Positions 10,121 to 22,674 are shown, counted from the stretch's first letter. The stretch: DNA of 64,000 nt from Adenanthera pavonina (GCA_026686845.1 JAIVEN010000012.1:3784501-3848500); one strand, 5' to 3'. Made by a program: numbers and translations. The notes: a model not told the origin generated them from the sequence alone.

Positions 10121-13100
10121 CTAGTCATCCATGACATACCCCTCCCCATAAAGCTTGACCTTGTCCTCAAGGTCAAAAGCGGGGTATTGCTGCCGAATAA
10201 AAGTTATTGGTTTCCATGATGGTGGTGAGGTGGCACCCCAATGAATTAATAGCTGTGTTTCAATAGCAACACCTCGCCATTTGATTTGAGTAGCTAGCAC
10301 TGCTAATAGTTGTAACACCAGACCCTCTGTTTTTATCAACAAGGGCAGAGGAAAATAAACTTGTGAATTGTTTCCATGATATTTCTTCAGGAATGATACA
10401 TGGAAGATAGGATGAATTCGTGCCTCAGGAGGTAATTGTAATTTATATGCTACAAAGCCAATGCATTCCAAAATAGGAAAGGGACCAAAATATCTCAGAC
10501 TGAGTTTTTGATTGTGTTGTAGCCTCAGTGAGTGTTGGTAGTAAGGTTGAAGTTTGACAAGAACAAGATCTCCAACTTGAAAAGTAACGTCAATGCGTTG
10601 TTTAACTGCATAAAACTTCATTCGATCTTGTGCTCTTTGAAGTATTAGCTTAAGTTGACCTAGGAGTCGATCCCTCTCCTGTAATTGTGATTGAATGTCA
10701 TGGAAAGCAGTATCATCCTAGTCAGCCCTTATAACAGTTGGTGGATCTCTTCCGTAAACAACTTTGAATGGCGTCATACCAATGGAAGTCTGAAATGATG
10801 TGTTATACCACAATTCAGCCCAAGGTAGGAAATCAACCCATTTACGTGGAGAATTGAAAACAAAGCACCGAAGATATATTTCCAGACACTTGTTGAGGGA
10901 TTCTATTTGCCCATCTATTTATGGGTTATAAGAGGAGCTGAAGCGCAATTCAGTGCCTTGTAATTTAGCTAGATGCCGCCAAAATCCACTGGTGAAAGTG
11001 GAATCACGATCAAATACAATGGTTCATGGAACTCCATGTAATTTAATGATATGCTGCAGAAAAGCTTCAGCAACATGTTTGCTAGTGAAATCTGCTCTCA
11101 TTGGTATGAAATGTCCATACTTGGAGAGGTGATCTACAACCACAAAAATGACAGAGTATCCCTTTGCAAGTGGTAAGGCAGTAATGAAGTCTATCGCAAT
11201 GTCCTCCCAGATCTTGTTTGGTATGGATAAAGGGCTGAATAACCCTGTAGGATGTAACTGTGAAACTTTTGCTCTTTGACAAACATCACAATGTCGGACA
11301 TATTCCTTGATGTCTTTCCTCATAGTAGGCCAAAAAAATGCCACTGCAATACGGTGGAAAGTCCTTAAAGAGCCCAAATGACCTCCAATCACTAAGGAAT
11401 GAAATTCTTGCATAATTCGTTGCTTGAGTTCAATAGCTTCCTTAGGTATGATTAAGCGGTGATTCCAGTATATCAATCCATCATAGATTTGGTAATGGGG
11501 CATAGAAGATGGGCATTCTCGTATTTTAGAAGCAAGCTCATGAATGATAGGGTGGTATAGTAAAGTGTGGTGGATCTCATCCATGAACTGATCACTAGAA
11601 TATGTCACAGCCATATAGTAACTTCAAGATAAAGCATCTGCTGCTAAATTCATCTTACCTGGCTTATATTCCACTCGAAATCGATATCCCATCAACTTTG
11701 GTAAACACTCTTCCTATTCCGATGTTTGTATTACTTGTTCATTTAAATGCTTTAAACTTTCATGACCCATTCAAATAATGAAAAACTGACCAAACAAATA
11801 ATGTCTAAACTTTACTATAGCTTCAATGATTGCTTGTAACTCACGAGCATAGACAGATTTAGCTTGCATTCGTGGAGTTAACTTCTTTGAGAAATAAGGA
11901 ATCAGGTGCCCGACTTGACTAAGCTCCGCTCCAATTCCCATGCCCGATGTGTCAGTCTCCAAGATAAATGGTTGTGTGAAGTCTGGCAATGCTAAAACTG
12001 GAGCTTGGGTCAATGCATTCTTTAACTGATTAAAAGCTTATTTAATTGTGCCTCATCCGTCCACTTGAAGCCATCTTTTTGTAGTAATTGTGTTAATGGA
12101 CTAGCAATTTGGGCGTAGGCCTTCATAAACCGTCGATAGTAACCAATTAACCCAAGAAATGCTTTGAGTTGGTTTACACTTGTTGGGCTAGGCCAATCAA
12201 GCATCACTTGCACTTTGGTCCTGTCCATTTCTACACCTTCACCCGAAACCATGTGACCCAAATATTCTATCCGTCGTTGTCCAAATGAGCATTTGGCCAA
12301 TTTAGCATACAACTTGTGTTGCATCAGTTTCTCAAGAACTATGGCAAGGTGTTGCAAATGCAATGGCCATGATGTACTGTATATGAGTATATCATCAAAG
12401 AAAATGAGTACAAATTCCAAAGATAAGCCTTGAAAACCGAATTCATGAGTGCCTAAAACGTTGCTGGGGCATTGGTGAGCCCAAATGGCATTACAAGCCA
12501 TTCATATAGTCCCTGATGTGTCCGGAATGCTGTCTTCTCTCTATCGCCAAGATACATCGATACTTGATGATACCCTGCTCTTAAGTCTAGCTTTATGTAG
12601 AACTGTGAACCCCCCAATTCATCTAAAAGTTCATCAATAGTAGGCATTGGAAAAGCATCTTTCACTGTCACTGCATTAAGCGCTCTGTAATCAACATAGA
12701 ACAGCCATGTCTCATCCTTCTTGTGGACCAATAACACAGGAGCAGAGTAGGGACTTGTACTTGTATGGATAATACCTTCTTTCAACATCTCAGTTACCAT
12801 CCTTTCAATCTCAATTTTTTGGCTGTAAGGATACCGATATGGTCAAACTTTTATAGGCCTAGGTTCAAGCAATATTCAGTGGGAGTGCTCTCGTTCTGGG
12901 GGTAATCCCCTGGGAATTGAAAAAACTTCTTGGTACTGTGTCAATATTGCCTTCAAATCATAGGTAATGTCTAATGGCAAAGCATTGGTCTCTGGTCTCT
13001 GTATCTCCGCCTCTATTGCCTGTAAAACATACAATTCAGCAATTGCATCAGTATTTTGCAATCGAGTTAATTGATGATATTGAACAACATTAGCTTGTGC

Positions 13101-13307
13101 TGATTTGTAACCCTGTAATGTCACAAACTGTCCATTGTCAAGAAATTTGATCATGGAACTACTATAGTCGGTTAGATGTGTCCCCAAAGTTTCTAGCCAT
13201 GAAGTTCCAAGTACGATGTCAGATCCGGTCACTGTAGTATGAATGCTGGAAAAATAAGTACATGGCCACCTATTACTACTTTCAATTCTTTGACTAGTCC
13301 TTGACAC
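10121..13307 (-). pseudogene. Reina-like pol (protease-RT-RNase H-integrase)
   Basis: Read right to left. Protease region 13307-12876: the later half with IVLGTSWLETLG is clear, ending in GLPPEREHSH. RT 12800-12022: HKKDETWLFYVDYRALN, KLDLRAGYHQV, MPFGLTNAPATF and the catalytic FFDDILIYS. RNase H 12013-11650: LETDTSG and a PGKMNLAADALS tail. Integrase 11614-10121: zinc-finger HCDVCQRAK, core IDFITALP with later INDGQIES-like residues, a GPFPILE SH3-like segment and FHVSFLKKY. The extreme C terminus (SWKPITFIRQQYP, DLEDKV) is the degenerate chromodomain region. At least four stops or frame changes separate the open pieces (near 10622-11023, 11615-11770, 12014, 12460, 12801-12875), so no active polyprotein can be made. 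Confidence 0.85.
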
Positions 13308-14218
13308 TGCATGTGGTCACCACTACCCACTTCCACTTTAACTCTTGGGGTAGGTATCACCGATAACTTTAAATGATGGGCAACCCTGGGTTGAACAAAG
13401 TTATCGGAGCTTCCCCATCTAAAAACACTTGCACATAGTATCCATCAATCGCCCCATCAAATCTTATGGTAGCTAGTCCATTTGACCCTCAGAACAAATG
13501 GAGTGATAGATGATGCAGAGTGGTTGCATCCTCCATTAACATCATAGCTTCTTCCGTGGCTGTTCCATTTTTCTCTTCTTCGTTTTGAAGGATCATGTAA
13601 TGTTTGTTTGGACAACGATGTGTAGGAGTGTATTTTTCCTTACCAGTGAAACATAACCCCTTTTCCCAGCATAGTTGCACTTCTGCTGGTGACATTCATT
13701 TGATTGGGGGCAGTGGCTTTATAGCTGGTGTTGGTAGAAGGACTGGAAGAGCTTTGTTATTATTACTTGGACTTCCGATCGACAAAACAGAACTTTTGAG
13801 GGCCGATATTGTGGAGCCTCCTGTTTTAATTTGCACAGGGAGTGACAAAGCATGCTTCTCATCATAAAAACAAGCCAGAGATGCTGCTTCTAAGAGATTT
13901 TCTAGTGTTCCAGCTATGACGTCTTGTCGTCTGGTTTTAACCCACTAATGAAGCGGTCCTTTATAGCATCATCTAAAAATCCTTCGACCCTATTCATAAG
14001 AACTATAAACTGCTTATAGTATTTGGTAGCAGAATCCTTTGTGTCATTTTGAAAAGTTAGGCTCTCGAATTTTCAAAACACAACAGTCCATACTATTCTT
14101 CAATGGCCTTGGCTAGAGTATTCCATGTTGGTATTTGATGGGTCTTCTGCATCATCTGAAACCAGGGTACTGCTGACCCTTCCATATGTACAGCTGCAAT
14201 AGTCACTCGTTGAGTGTC
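13308..14218 (-). pseudogene. Reina-like gag, C-terminal half, and protease start
   Basis: Directly left of the nested insertion the capsid reading resumes with DTQRVTIAAVHMEGSAV and PTWNTLAKAIEE, a conserved stretch of plant gypsy capsid. Further along (13695-13600) is KGLCFTGKEKYTPTHRC, a divergent nucleocapsid zinc-knuckle equivalent, and then the poorly kept start of protease. Several stops and frameshifts are present. The N-terminal half lies on the other side of the nested element at 22274-22642. Confidence 0.75.
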
Positions 14219-14223
14219 GAGTA

Positions 14224-15353
14224 TGATGGGAGACATATTAGGAACCTGTCCTTAGAGCCTTCTTTGATATAAGGATCATGCAATTCAAGAAAAGATGAAT
14301 TGAACACAAGAACAACAATGAACAAAAATGAAAAAGTAGAGATAATGAAAATAAGAAAAAATGAGACAAAATATTGGTCGAAGGAAATAGACTCCAAGAG
14401 AACCCGTCTCTTGAATCCTAACTGGTATAATGATGGGAGACATATTAGAAACCTGTTCTAAGAGCCTTCTTTGATATAAGGATCGTGCAATTCAAGGAAA
14501 GATAAATTGAACACAAAAACAACAATGAACAAAAACGGAAAAGTATAGATGATAAAAATAAGAAAAACTCAGACAAAATGTTGGTCGAAGGAAATAGACT
14601 CCAAAAGAACCCGTCTCTTGAATCCTAACTCCGGGACGCCACAAGGATTACCACTCCTTGATGAGTCCTCATTCTTTCTGGCACTCAAGGATAAGCAAGA
14701 AAGAACTCACTGCAAAGTTGCTGAAAGGAAATTTATTCATTCATATTGTGGTTTGCAAGAGTACAAGAGGTGCCTATTTATAGGCAAAGATTAACCCACA
14801 AATTAACTCTAGTTCATCCTACCAACCTAACCTTATTAATGCTCATTAATACAAAAAGGAAACCCTAAGCAAAAAGGAGCATTTAATTCTAATTTTGACT
14901 TTGAAAAGTTGGCTCCTCTTTAATGCAAAAAGGAAGAGAATATGCTGAAATCCTATTCCTAAATAAAAGGAGATCAAATCAGATCATTATATGCCTTTTA
15001 TTCAAAAGGAAACAAATTGACTAAATAATCCTAATAAAAATTATTAAAAACATCACTTTTAGTGACCACATGAGAAGCACATGTATTTTTAAGTGAATTC
15101 TCCATGTTGGGCCTTCTCCAAGTTAGGCTTATTGACTATAATTTGGCTCCACATTTTCAGCTTGCCTCTTTCTTTATTTTGGGCCTCAAAATCATTCAAA
15201 TACAATGGTTCCATGTTAATCATATTTTGGATCAACCCATTCATGGCTTACTTCATGGCTTTGGTCCTAGCTCTGGTCATTAGTCCTCCAATGCCTTGAA
15301 ATGGGTCTTGAATTTGTCCATGGCCCATTGTTTCCCTTAACTTGCCTTCATCA
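14224..15353 (-). repeat. 3' LTR of the CRM-like element
   Basis: It is 1130 bp. In element orientation it starts TGATGAAGGCAAG at 15353 and ends CCCATCA at 14224. Its first part encodes the end of Pol (QDPFQGIGGLMTRARTKAMK, then TAA). Its last part holds two direct copies of a 207-bp unit, starting at 14224 and 14431. A TATA-like CTATTTATAGG lies at 14773-14783. The partner LTR at 21143-22268 has the same organisation. Confidence 0.9.
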
Positions 15354-15369
15354 TTCCCTCCCTCCTAAA
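15354..15369 (-). promoter_or_regulatory. Polypurine tract of the CRM-like element
   Basis: On the minus strand a purine run, TAGGAGGGAGGGAA, directly precedes the LTR start TGATGAAGG. This is the primer site for plus-strand DNA synthesis. It overlaps the Pol reading frame. Confidence 0.8.
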
Positions 15370-18300
15370 AAGGATTTGTCCTCGTATCGAAAATGTCAAA
15401 AAGAGAGAGAGGTCAGCCACATTAAAGGTTGCACTTACATTTCCATAAGTATGAGGCAAATCAATTTTATAAGCATTATCATTGATCCTTTCCAAAACTT
15501 GAAAAGGACCATCGTCTCTTGGGTGAAATTTGGATTTTCTTTGTTCAGGAAATCTCTCTTTCCTTAGATGAACCCACACCCAATCTCCAAGCTCGAAGAC
15601 AACCTTCCTGCGACCTTTGTTAGCCTGTTGAGCATATTGCTCATTTTTCCTCTCAATGTTTGCTTTTACCTTAGCATGTAAGTCCTACACAAACTTAGCT
15701 TTCTTTTCAGCATCAAGGTTAGCAAACTCAGTAATAGGCAAAGGAAGAATATCAAGTGGAGTCAAAGGATTGAACCCATAGACAACTTCAAAAAAAGAAT
15801 AACTAGTAGTAGAATGCACAGCTCGGTTATATGCAAACTCCACATGAGGTAAACACTTTTCCCAATTTTTAAGATTTTAATGCAATATAGCATGCAATAA
15901 AGAAGAAAATGTTCAATTTACTACCTCTATTTGTCCATCCGTTTGGGGATGTGCAACTTTAGAAAACACAAGCTTAGTTCCCAATTTAGCCCATAAAGTT
16001 TTCCAAAAATGACTCAAGAATTTAACATCATGATCACTAACAATGGACCTGGGTAAACCATGCAATCTAACTATCTCCTTAAAGAACAGATTAGAGATGT
16101 AGACAGCATCATGTGTCTTAGAACAAGCAATGAAATGAGCCATCTTGCCAAATCTATCCACCACAACAAATACACTATCCTTACCAGCAGGGGACCTAGG
16201 CAATCCAAGCACAAAATCCATAGAAATGTCTACCCAAGGATGTGAAGCAACAGGCAAAGGTGTATACAATCCATGGGGATGCACTCGAGATTTAGCATGC
16301 TTGCACACAATGTATTTATCACACACGGAAACAACATCCTTGCGCATATGTGGCCAATAAAAATGATCTTTCATCATAGCCAAAGTCTTATCAACTCCAA
16401 AATGACCCATCAAAACCTCCTCCATGAGATTCTTTAATCAAAAGCTCACGCATAAAACATGCAGGAACACATAGCTTACTTCCCTTAAACAAGAATCCAT
16501 CAAATCTATGAAAATCATTAACACCATGATTCTCACACAATTTCCAAGTTTCAGCAAAGTCAACATCACATTCATACATGCTTTTCAAGGATTCAAAACC
16601 AATCAACTTAGCTTGCATAGATGTAATGAGACTATATCTCCTAGACAATGCATCAGCAACAACATTTTCTTTACCATGCTTATGTTTCAAAACATATGAA
16701 AAAGATTCAATAAACTCAAGCCAAACAGCATGTCTTTTATTTAATTTGTTTTAGGTCTTAAGGTATTTCAAACTTTCATGATCAGAATGCAAAACAAATT
16801 CATTAGACCACAGATAATGTTGCCAAGGTTCTAAGGTTCTTTTTAGTGCATACAACTTTTTATCATATATAGAATAATTCAAGCATGCACCACTAAGCTT
16901 CTCACTAAAATATGCAATTGGTCTAGCCTCTTGCACCAAAACAGCTCCTATTCCAATACCAGAAGCATCACATTCAACTTCAAAAACCTTAGAAAAGTCA
17001 GGAAGAATAAGTAGAGGGGCATTGGTTAGTTTATCTTTCAATGTTTGAAAAGCCCTCTCTTGTGCCTCACCCCATTTAAACATAACATTTTTCTTTACCA
17101 GCTCATTTAGAGGTGCAGCAATGGTTGAAAAGTCCAACACAAATCTCCGGTTGAAACTTGCAAGCCCATGGAAACTCCTCACTTCATTTGCATTCCTTGG
17201 TGTAAGCCAATCGTGGATAGCTTTCACTTTCTCCTCATCCACTCGAATCCCTTCAGCACCTACAACAAAACCAAGGAAGACAATAGAATCCAAACAAAAG
17301 GAACATTTCTCCAAATTGGCAAAGAGTCTATTTTCGTGTAAAGTATCAAATACAGCACGCAAATGTTCAGCATGTTCATCAAGACTCTTAGAAAACACCA
17401 AAATATCATCAAAGTAAACTACCACAAACTTTCCTATGTAGGGACGAAAAACATGATTCATAAGACTCATAAATGTGCTAGGAGCATTAGTCAAATCAAA
17501 CTGCATAACTAACTACTCATACAACCCAAACTTAGTCTTAAAAGCAGTCTTCCACTCATCCCCTTCTTTCATCCTAATCTGATGATATCCACTCCTAAGA
17601 GCTATCCTTGAAAATAAACAAACACCATGATGTTCATCTAGTATGTCATCTAACCGAGGAATGGGATATCGATACTTAAACTGTAATTTTGTTGATGGCA
17701 TGGCAATCTACACACATTCTCCACTTGCCATCTTTCTTAGGCACCAAAATGACTGGAACAACACAAGACTAAGACTTTCTTTCACGAACCCCTTTTTCAG
17801 TAGTTCCTCAACTTGCCTTTGAATTTCCTTAGTCTCCTCTGGATTTGCCCTATATGCAGGCCTATTTGGAATAGATGCTCCAGGGATGAAGTCAATCCTA
17901 TGCTCAATGCCTCTTATTGGGGGCAACCCATCTGGTATCTCCTCTGGAAATAATTCCTTATATTCCTGCAACAAGCTCAAAACACTAGAGGGAAGAGAGT
18001 TATCTAAATCAGAAATAGTTAGATACACTTCCTTATACATAAGTACAAAGGAAGGTTCACAAAACAAAGCTCTTTTGATTTCTCCTCCTCCAGCAATTAA
18101 AGTTACTTTTGTTTCTTCACTCTCATTCTTTTTCACAAATCTCTTTTGCTCTTTTCTTTTGAGCTCACTTGCTTTTCTTTCTTTCTCATGCTCTTTCTTC
18201 TCTTTTTCTTTCATTTTACTCTCTTGCGTAGTTCTCCTTTGGTCTTTAAGAGCCTGCACTAGACTAAGAGGTGTTAGCACAATGGTCTTATTATTATACT

Positions 18301-18840
18301 CAAATGAGTACCTGTTAGTGTAACCATCATACTTAATCCTCCTATCATACTACCATGGCCTACCAAGTAACAAGTGTCCAACATGCAAAGGTACAACATC
18401 ACATAAAACCTCATCTTTATAGCTACCTATGGAAAATGCTACAATCACTTGTTTAGTTACCTTAGCATCCCCACTTTCATTAAACCATAGCAAATTATAA
18501 GGTGTAGGATGCTTCAAAGTTGGTAAACCAAGTTTCTCAACTAACAAGGTACTTGCTATGTTGGTACAACTACCATTATCAATGATAAGATTGCATAACT
18601 TGTTATTAATGAAACATCTAGTATGAAACAAATTCTCGCGTTGCTCTCTCTCATGGCCTACCTTTGGCTGTATGTTAAGAACACGCCTAGATACCAATAC
18701 TTCTCCTTCAACGGCCTCAGCTATCTACACATCAGAATCATCTTCACTAGAGTTTATCTCGCCGCCTTCTTTTCTTTTTCACTGCTTTCACTAGTCACAC
18801 AACCATTCTCAAGAGCAATCATAGTTCTTTTAGTGGGACA
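15354..18840 (-). pseudogene. CRM-like pol (protease-RT-RNase H-integrase)
   Basis: Protease 18697-18350: IIDNGSCTNIAS (family consensus has DGGS, so one active-site residue is changed) and LLLGRPW. Between protease and RT (18280-17990) lies a Lys/Glu-rich spacer. RT 17900-17000: RPAYRANPEE, LRSGYHQIRM, LTNAPSTF and catalytic YFDDILVFS. RNase H 16990-16660: VECDASGIGIGAVL, HSDHESLKYL and KENVVADALSRR. Integrase 16600-15354: HFGVDKT and CDKYIVCKHAKS zinc finger, MDFVLGLPRS (first Asp), SDHDVKFLSHFW (second Asp), QTDGQIEVVN (Glu), then GPFQVLERINDNAYKIDLP and ATFNVADLS. Stops and frameshifts occur near 18340, 17745, 17705, 17510, 16745, 16420, 15910 and 15590. Reading in the original frame leads through the polypurine tract into the LTR. 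Confidence 0.9.
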
Positions 18841-19857
18841 TTATGAAGCGATATGACCAAACCCTTGACATTTAAAACATTTAACTTTAGAAAAATCAGA
18901 AGAAGAAAATTTAGAAAACTTACCTTTGGAACTAGGAATCTGTTCTTTCAACTTGTTCTTTTCCTCAGGTTTGGTCTCACCTTTCCATTTGGAAGACACA
19001 TTATATTCCTTTGATCTGCCATAGGATTTATATTCCTTGTTTGAACTCCCAATTGACTTCACTTTCTGTTTTGCCTTCAAGTGCCTTTCAATTTTAATGG
19101 CTTTATGCAATAACTCCTCCATATCAAGATAGTTTTGTATCGCAACCTCAGCAGCAATATATGGATTCAATCCTCTAAGGAACCTTGCCATTGTTTGCTC
19201 AGGATCTTCATCCACATTAGCCTTTATCATGGACATCTCCATCTCCTGGTAATAATCCCCCACACTCGTGGTTCCTTGTTTTAGTTTCTGAAGCTTCATG
19301 TGTACATCCCTATGGTAATGATTTAGCACATATCATTTTCTCATAATTGTCTTCATTTCATGCCATGTCCTAACAAGACCCTCTCTAGTTCTCCTCCTAG
19401 TAGTACTCAACTGGTTCCACCAAATACTAGTATAGTCAGTAAATTCAACAGCAGTCAATCTTACCTTGCTTTCCTCAGAATATGAATTGCATTCAAACAC
19501 AAGCTCCATGCACCTTTCCCATTCTAAGTAAACATCAGGATCAACTTTCCCTTGGAAGGAAGGAATCTTCATTTTTATATTAGAAAGGGGATCCTTCTTA
19601 TGCTCTAGGTTATGTCTAAATGCATGCCGATTTTGTCTAGCTCTTCTTGGTTGCAGCTCTTCCTTCTCAAATTCAGTTCCCACCTCTTCTTCAGCTTCAT
19701 CAGAATAGATCATATGGTGTTGTCCTCAACTTGTTTTAGAATGAGAAGGGGAAGCTTCCATCACATCTAATCTCATACTCAATTTCTTGAGTTAATCATT
19801 TATGGAGTCCATAAAGAGCTTCAAATTTGGCATTTTAGTTTCAATTCCACCAGACAT
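18841..19857 (-). pseudogene. CRM-like gag
   Basis: The likely start is ATG at 19857-19855 (MSGGIETKMPNL), followed by TAA and TGA stops. A long capsid stretch then runs from 19713: KMKIPSFQGKVDPDVYLEW, ESKVRLTAVEFTDY and IWWNQL. TGA at 19335-19333 breaks it; it resumes with NHYHRDVHMKLQKLKQG and MARFLRGLNPYIAAEV. A Lys/Ser-rich basic region leads to a CCHC zinc knuckle CFKCQGFGHIAS in which TAA precedes the last Cys. Gag would form the particle and bind element RNA. All visible stops are of kinds reachable by single C-to-T or G-to-A changes. Confidence 0.88.
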
Positions 19858-21128
19858 GTTTCCAAGAACCTGAAATGTAAGTGCAAATTCAAAGAGCAAT
19901 GGACCTCACCACTCTCTCACGTGTTGCACTCAGAATGATGTAAGTTTACTCGTGTTTCGCACACTTTAAAGGCTTTTTCCAAAAAATGATATAATTACAC
20001 TCTTGCCTTTTACCACTCACTTTTACTCCCTATGAGAGTGCAAAATTGAATCTGAACTTAAATCAAGAAGCAATGTTTTAAGTGGCAATCTCAAAGTCAA
20101 AGATCCAAAATTTCAAATTCTCAAAAGAGTTTAAAATGATGGTGACCAACAAACAAAGATGGATTCTCTGTTTTCAACAAAAGAAATTGAATTTTCCAGC
20201 CAAGAAAAGAAAAGAAAATGCTGGAAATTAAGATAATGAAGAGCACCAAAAGGAAGGAATTGACATTAGAGATTTGAACAGAATAAAAGGACAACAACAA
20301 ATTAGGAAAAATAAGATAGGAAGTGATTTGGATAGAATTTACTAAAAGAGTAAAATTCTAAAAAGGAATATGAAAGCAACTTACCACCCAAGTGAAATGA
20401 ATATAGACTCCTTTAGTGACTTGGGAACAAAAACTTTAAATTTGATAATTCATAAACAAGCAACCCACAAATCAAGGGATACAATTCCAGCAATTAATGC
20501 AAATCAATCCAAAGAAAATTCAATTGGTAAATTCAAACTTCAAAGGTGCTCAATTCTGGAAAAAAAAATTTTTCAGCCATGAAATTTTCTCCTTTTTTTT
20601 TATGATTTTTTTTCACTATTGTTTTCTTTTCCTTTTTTTTTCGCAGCACCCACAATTTCTCGTTTTTTATTTTTTTTTAATTTCTTTTTTTTCTTTTGAA
20701 TACTCTAAACTAATACACAATGGACAGAAACTAATAAATTGCAGCAACAATATTTTTTTTTAAAGAAAGACTCAAATCTGGAAATCAAAAATTCTAGACA
20801 ACAAAATAAAAATGGAGAAAGATATCCGTGCAAGCCACCAAGAGAAAGAAGATCAATAAGGATGGTAAGAAACACAAAATAGAGGGATGAAACAGATGCT
20901 TGAGATGAAATTCAAGCCACAATATCAGAAGCAATGAATAAACTTAGATTTGACGAGAAAAGAGAGGAACACAAAAGAAAAATCTGGACAGCAAGTATAA
21001 ACAATAACAAATAGTATGATAAACAGTGACGGATGAACAGTACGTATGAACAGTATGGCAATTTTCTAGATAGCAAGGAAAAAAAATGGAATGAAAAAAC
21101 AGAAACACACCTTGATTTGCAAGCCGAA
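19858..21128 (-). other. 5' leader of the CRM-like element
   Basis: About 1.27 kb lies between primer site and gag. It has no convincing ORF. It is A-rich in plus orientation, with long T-runs at 20574-20700. This is consistent with the long untranslated leader often seen in such elements, which would hold packaging and dimerisation signals; none can be pinpointed by eye. Confidence 0.55.
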
Positions 21129-21140
21129 GCTCTGATACCA
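21129..21140 (-). promoter_or_regulatory. Primer binding site, initiator tRNA-Met
   Basis: On the minus strand TGGTATCAGAGC starts two bases after the 5' LTR end (CCCATCA TT). It is complementary to the 3' end of plant initiator tRNA-Met, the primer for minus-strand DNA. Confidence 0.92.
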
Positions 21141-21142
21141 AA

Positions 21143-22268
21143 TGATGGGAGACACGTTAGAAACCTGTCCTAAGAGCCTTCTTTGATATAAGGATCATGC
21201 AATTCAAGGAAAGATGAATTGAACACAAGAACAACAATGAACAAAAACGAAAAAGAAGAGATAATAAAAATAAGAAAAAATGAGACAAAATGTTGGTCGA
21301 AGGAAATAGACTCCAAGAGAACCCGTCTCTTGAATCCTAATTGGTATAATGATGGGAAACACATTAGGAACCTGTCTTAAGAGCCTTCTTTGATATAAGA
21401 ATCGCGCAATTCAAGGAAAGATGAATTGAACACAAGAACAACAATGAACAAAAATAGAAAAGTAGAGATGATGAAAATAAGAAAAACTCAGACAAAATGT
21501 TGGTCAAAGGAAATAGACTCCAAAAGAACCCGTCTCTTGAATCCTAACTCTGGGACGCCACAAAGATCACCACTCCTTGATAAGTCCTCATTCTTTCTGA
21601 CACTCAAGGATAAGCAAGAAAGAACTCACTGAACAACAACAAAGTTGCTAAAAGGAAATTTATTCATTCATATTGTGGTTTGAAAGAGTATAAGAGGTGC
21701 CTATTTATAGGCAAAGATTAACCCACAAATTAACTCTAGTTCAGCCTACGAACCTAACCTTATTAATGCTCATTAATACAAAAAGGAAACCCTAAGCAAA
21801 AAGGAGCATTTAATTCTAATTTTGACTTTGAAAAGTTGGCTCCTCTTTAATGCAAAAAGGAAGAGAATATGTTGAAATCCTATTCCTAAATAAAAGGAGA
21901 TCAAATCAGATCATTATATGCCTTTTATTCAAAAGGAAACAAATTGACTAAATAATCCTAATAAAAATTATTAAAAACATCACTTTTAGTGACCACATGA
22001 GAAGCACATGTATTTTTAAGTGAATTCTCCATGTTGGGCCTTCTCCAAGTTGGGCTTGTTGACTATAATTTGGCTCCACATTTTCAGCTCGCCTCTTTCT
22101 TTGTTTTGGGCCTCAAAATCATTCAAATACAATGGTTCCATGTTAATCATATTTTGGATCAACCCATTCATGGCTTTGGTCCTAGCTCTGGTCATTGGTC
22201 CTCCAATGCCTTGAAGTGGGTCTTGAATTTGTCCATAGCGCATTGTTTCCCTTAACTTGCCTTCATTA
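21143..22268 (-). repeat. 5' LTR of the CRM-like element
   Basis: It is 1126 bp and aligns end to end with 14224-15353. The outer end reads CTTCATTA instead of CTTCATCA, one change. Like its partner it has the 207-bp direct duplication (units from 21143 and 21350). It retains a longer readable Pol tail (GKLRETMRYGQIQDPLQG, then GPMTRARTKAMNGLIQNM), because the in-frame stop of the other LTR is absent. A TATA-like CTATTTATAGG lies at 21700-21710. Confidence 0.9.
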
Positions 22269-22273
22269 TTGTA

Positions 22274-22642
22274 TCTCATAATAAGAGAAAAACTGCTCTG
22301 CTCTAAATAACCAGTTAAGAGGTTCAGTCCCATCAAACTTTGGAAAGTCTAGCTTCACCTGTTTCATTTGAAAAGGTTGGTAAGGGAAGGTCATCATCTT
22401 CAAGCTCAGAACCCACTCACACCAGATGAGAAAGATTTGTTAATGGAATCCATTGCTCTAGAAAGTGTATCTATGCTTTTTTTCCAAACGATCCATCCTT
22501 TAGTCTGAAGCTATAGTCATGGTCTCTACTAGTTTTTCCAAGCGTTCCATTCTTGCATCATTCGCATCTCTATTTGCTCCACCTGTTCATGAACCTTCTT
22601 CAAATCTGCTGTCAGCTCTTTCAATCGAGTGCTTTCTTCCAT
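22274..22642 (-). pseudogene. Reina-like gag, N-terminal half
   Basis: ATG at 22642-22640 lies about 32 nt inside the 5' LTR. The frame starts MEESTRLKELTADLKKV, a coiled-coil-like N terminus, and then shifts. The conserved KLDFPKFDGTEPLNWLFRA and EQFFSYYEI capsid start follows just before the nested insertion. The continuation is at 14218 and below. Confidence 0.78.
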
Positions 22643-22660
22643 CGCCTTTTTTACTCTCAA

Positions 22661-22671
22661 CAAAAGCACCA
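22661..22671 (-). promoter_or_regulatory. Primer binding site of the Reina-like element
   Basis: On the minus strand, TGGTGCTTTTG starts three bases after the LTR end (TTACA ATT). ATTTGGTGCTTT next to the LTR is common in Reina-type plant elements. The primer tRNA is not certain from sequence alone. Confidence 0.6.
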
Positions 22672-22674
22672 AAT

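Larger units (their letters stand above)
14224..22268 (-). mobile_element. CRM-like Ty3/gypsy chromovirus, nested
   Basis: This is an 8045-bp minus-strand element inserted into the gag of the Reina-like element. LTRs: 14224-15353 (3') and 21143-22268 (5'). The primer binding site matches initiator tRNA-Met and a polypurine tract abuts the 3' LTR. The interrupted gag reads ...FFSYYEI on one side and DTQRVTI on the other. The flanks (gagta at 14219-14223, ttgta at 22269-22273) share only gta, but the host reading frame is restored exactly if the 5-bp site was TACTC on the coding strand, so I take them as a decayed TSD. Gag and pol carry many stops. CRM-like assignment rests on the integrase tail style and on Pol extending into the LTR. 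Confidence 0.85.
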
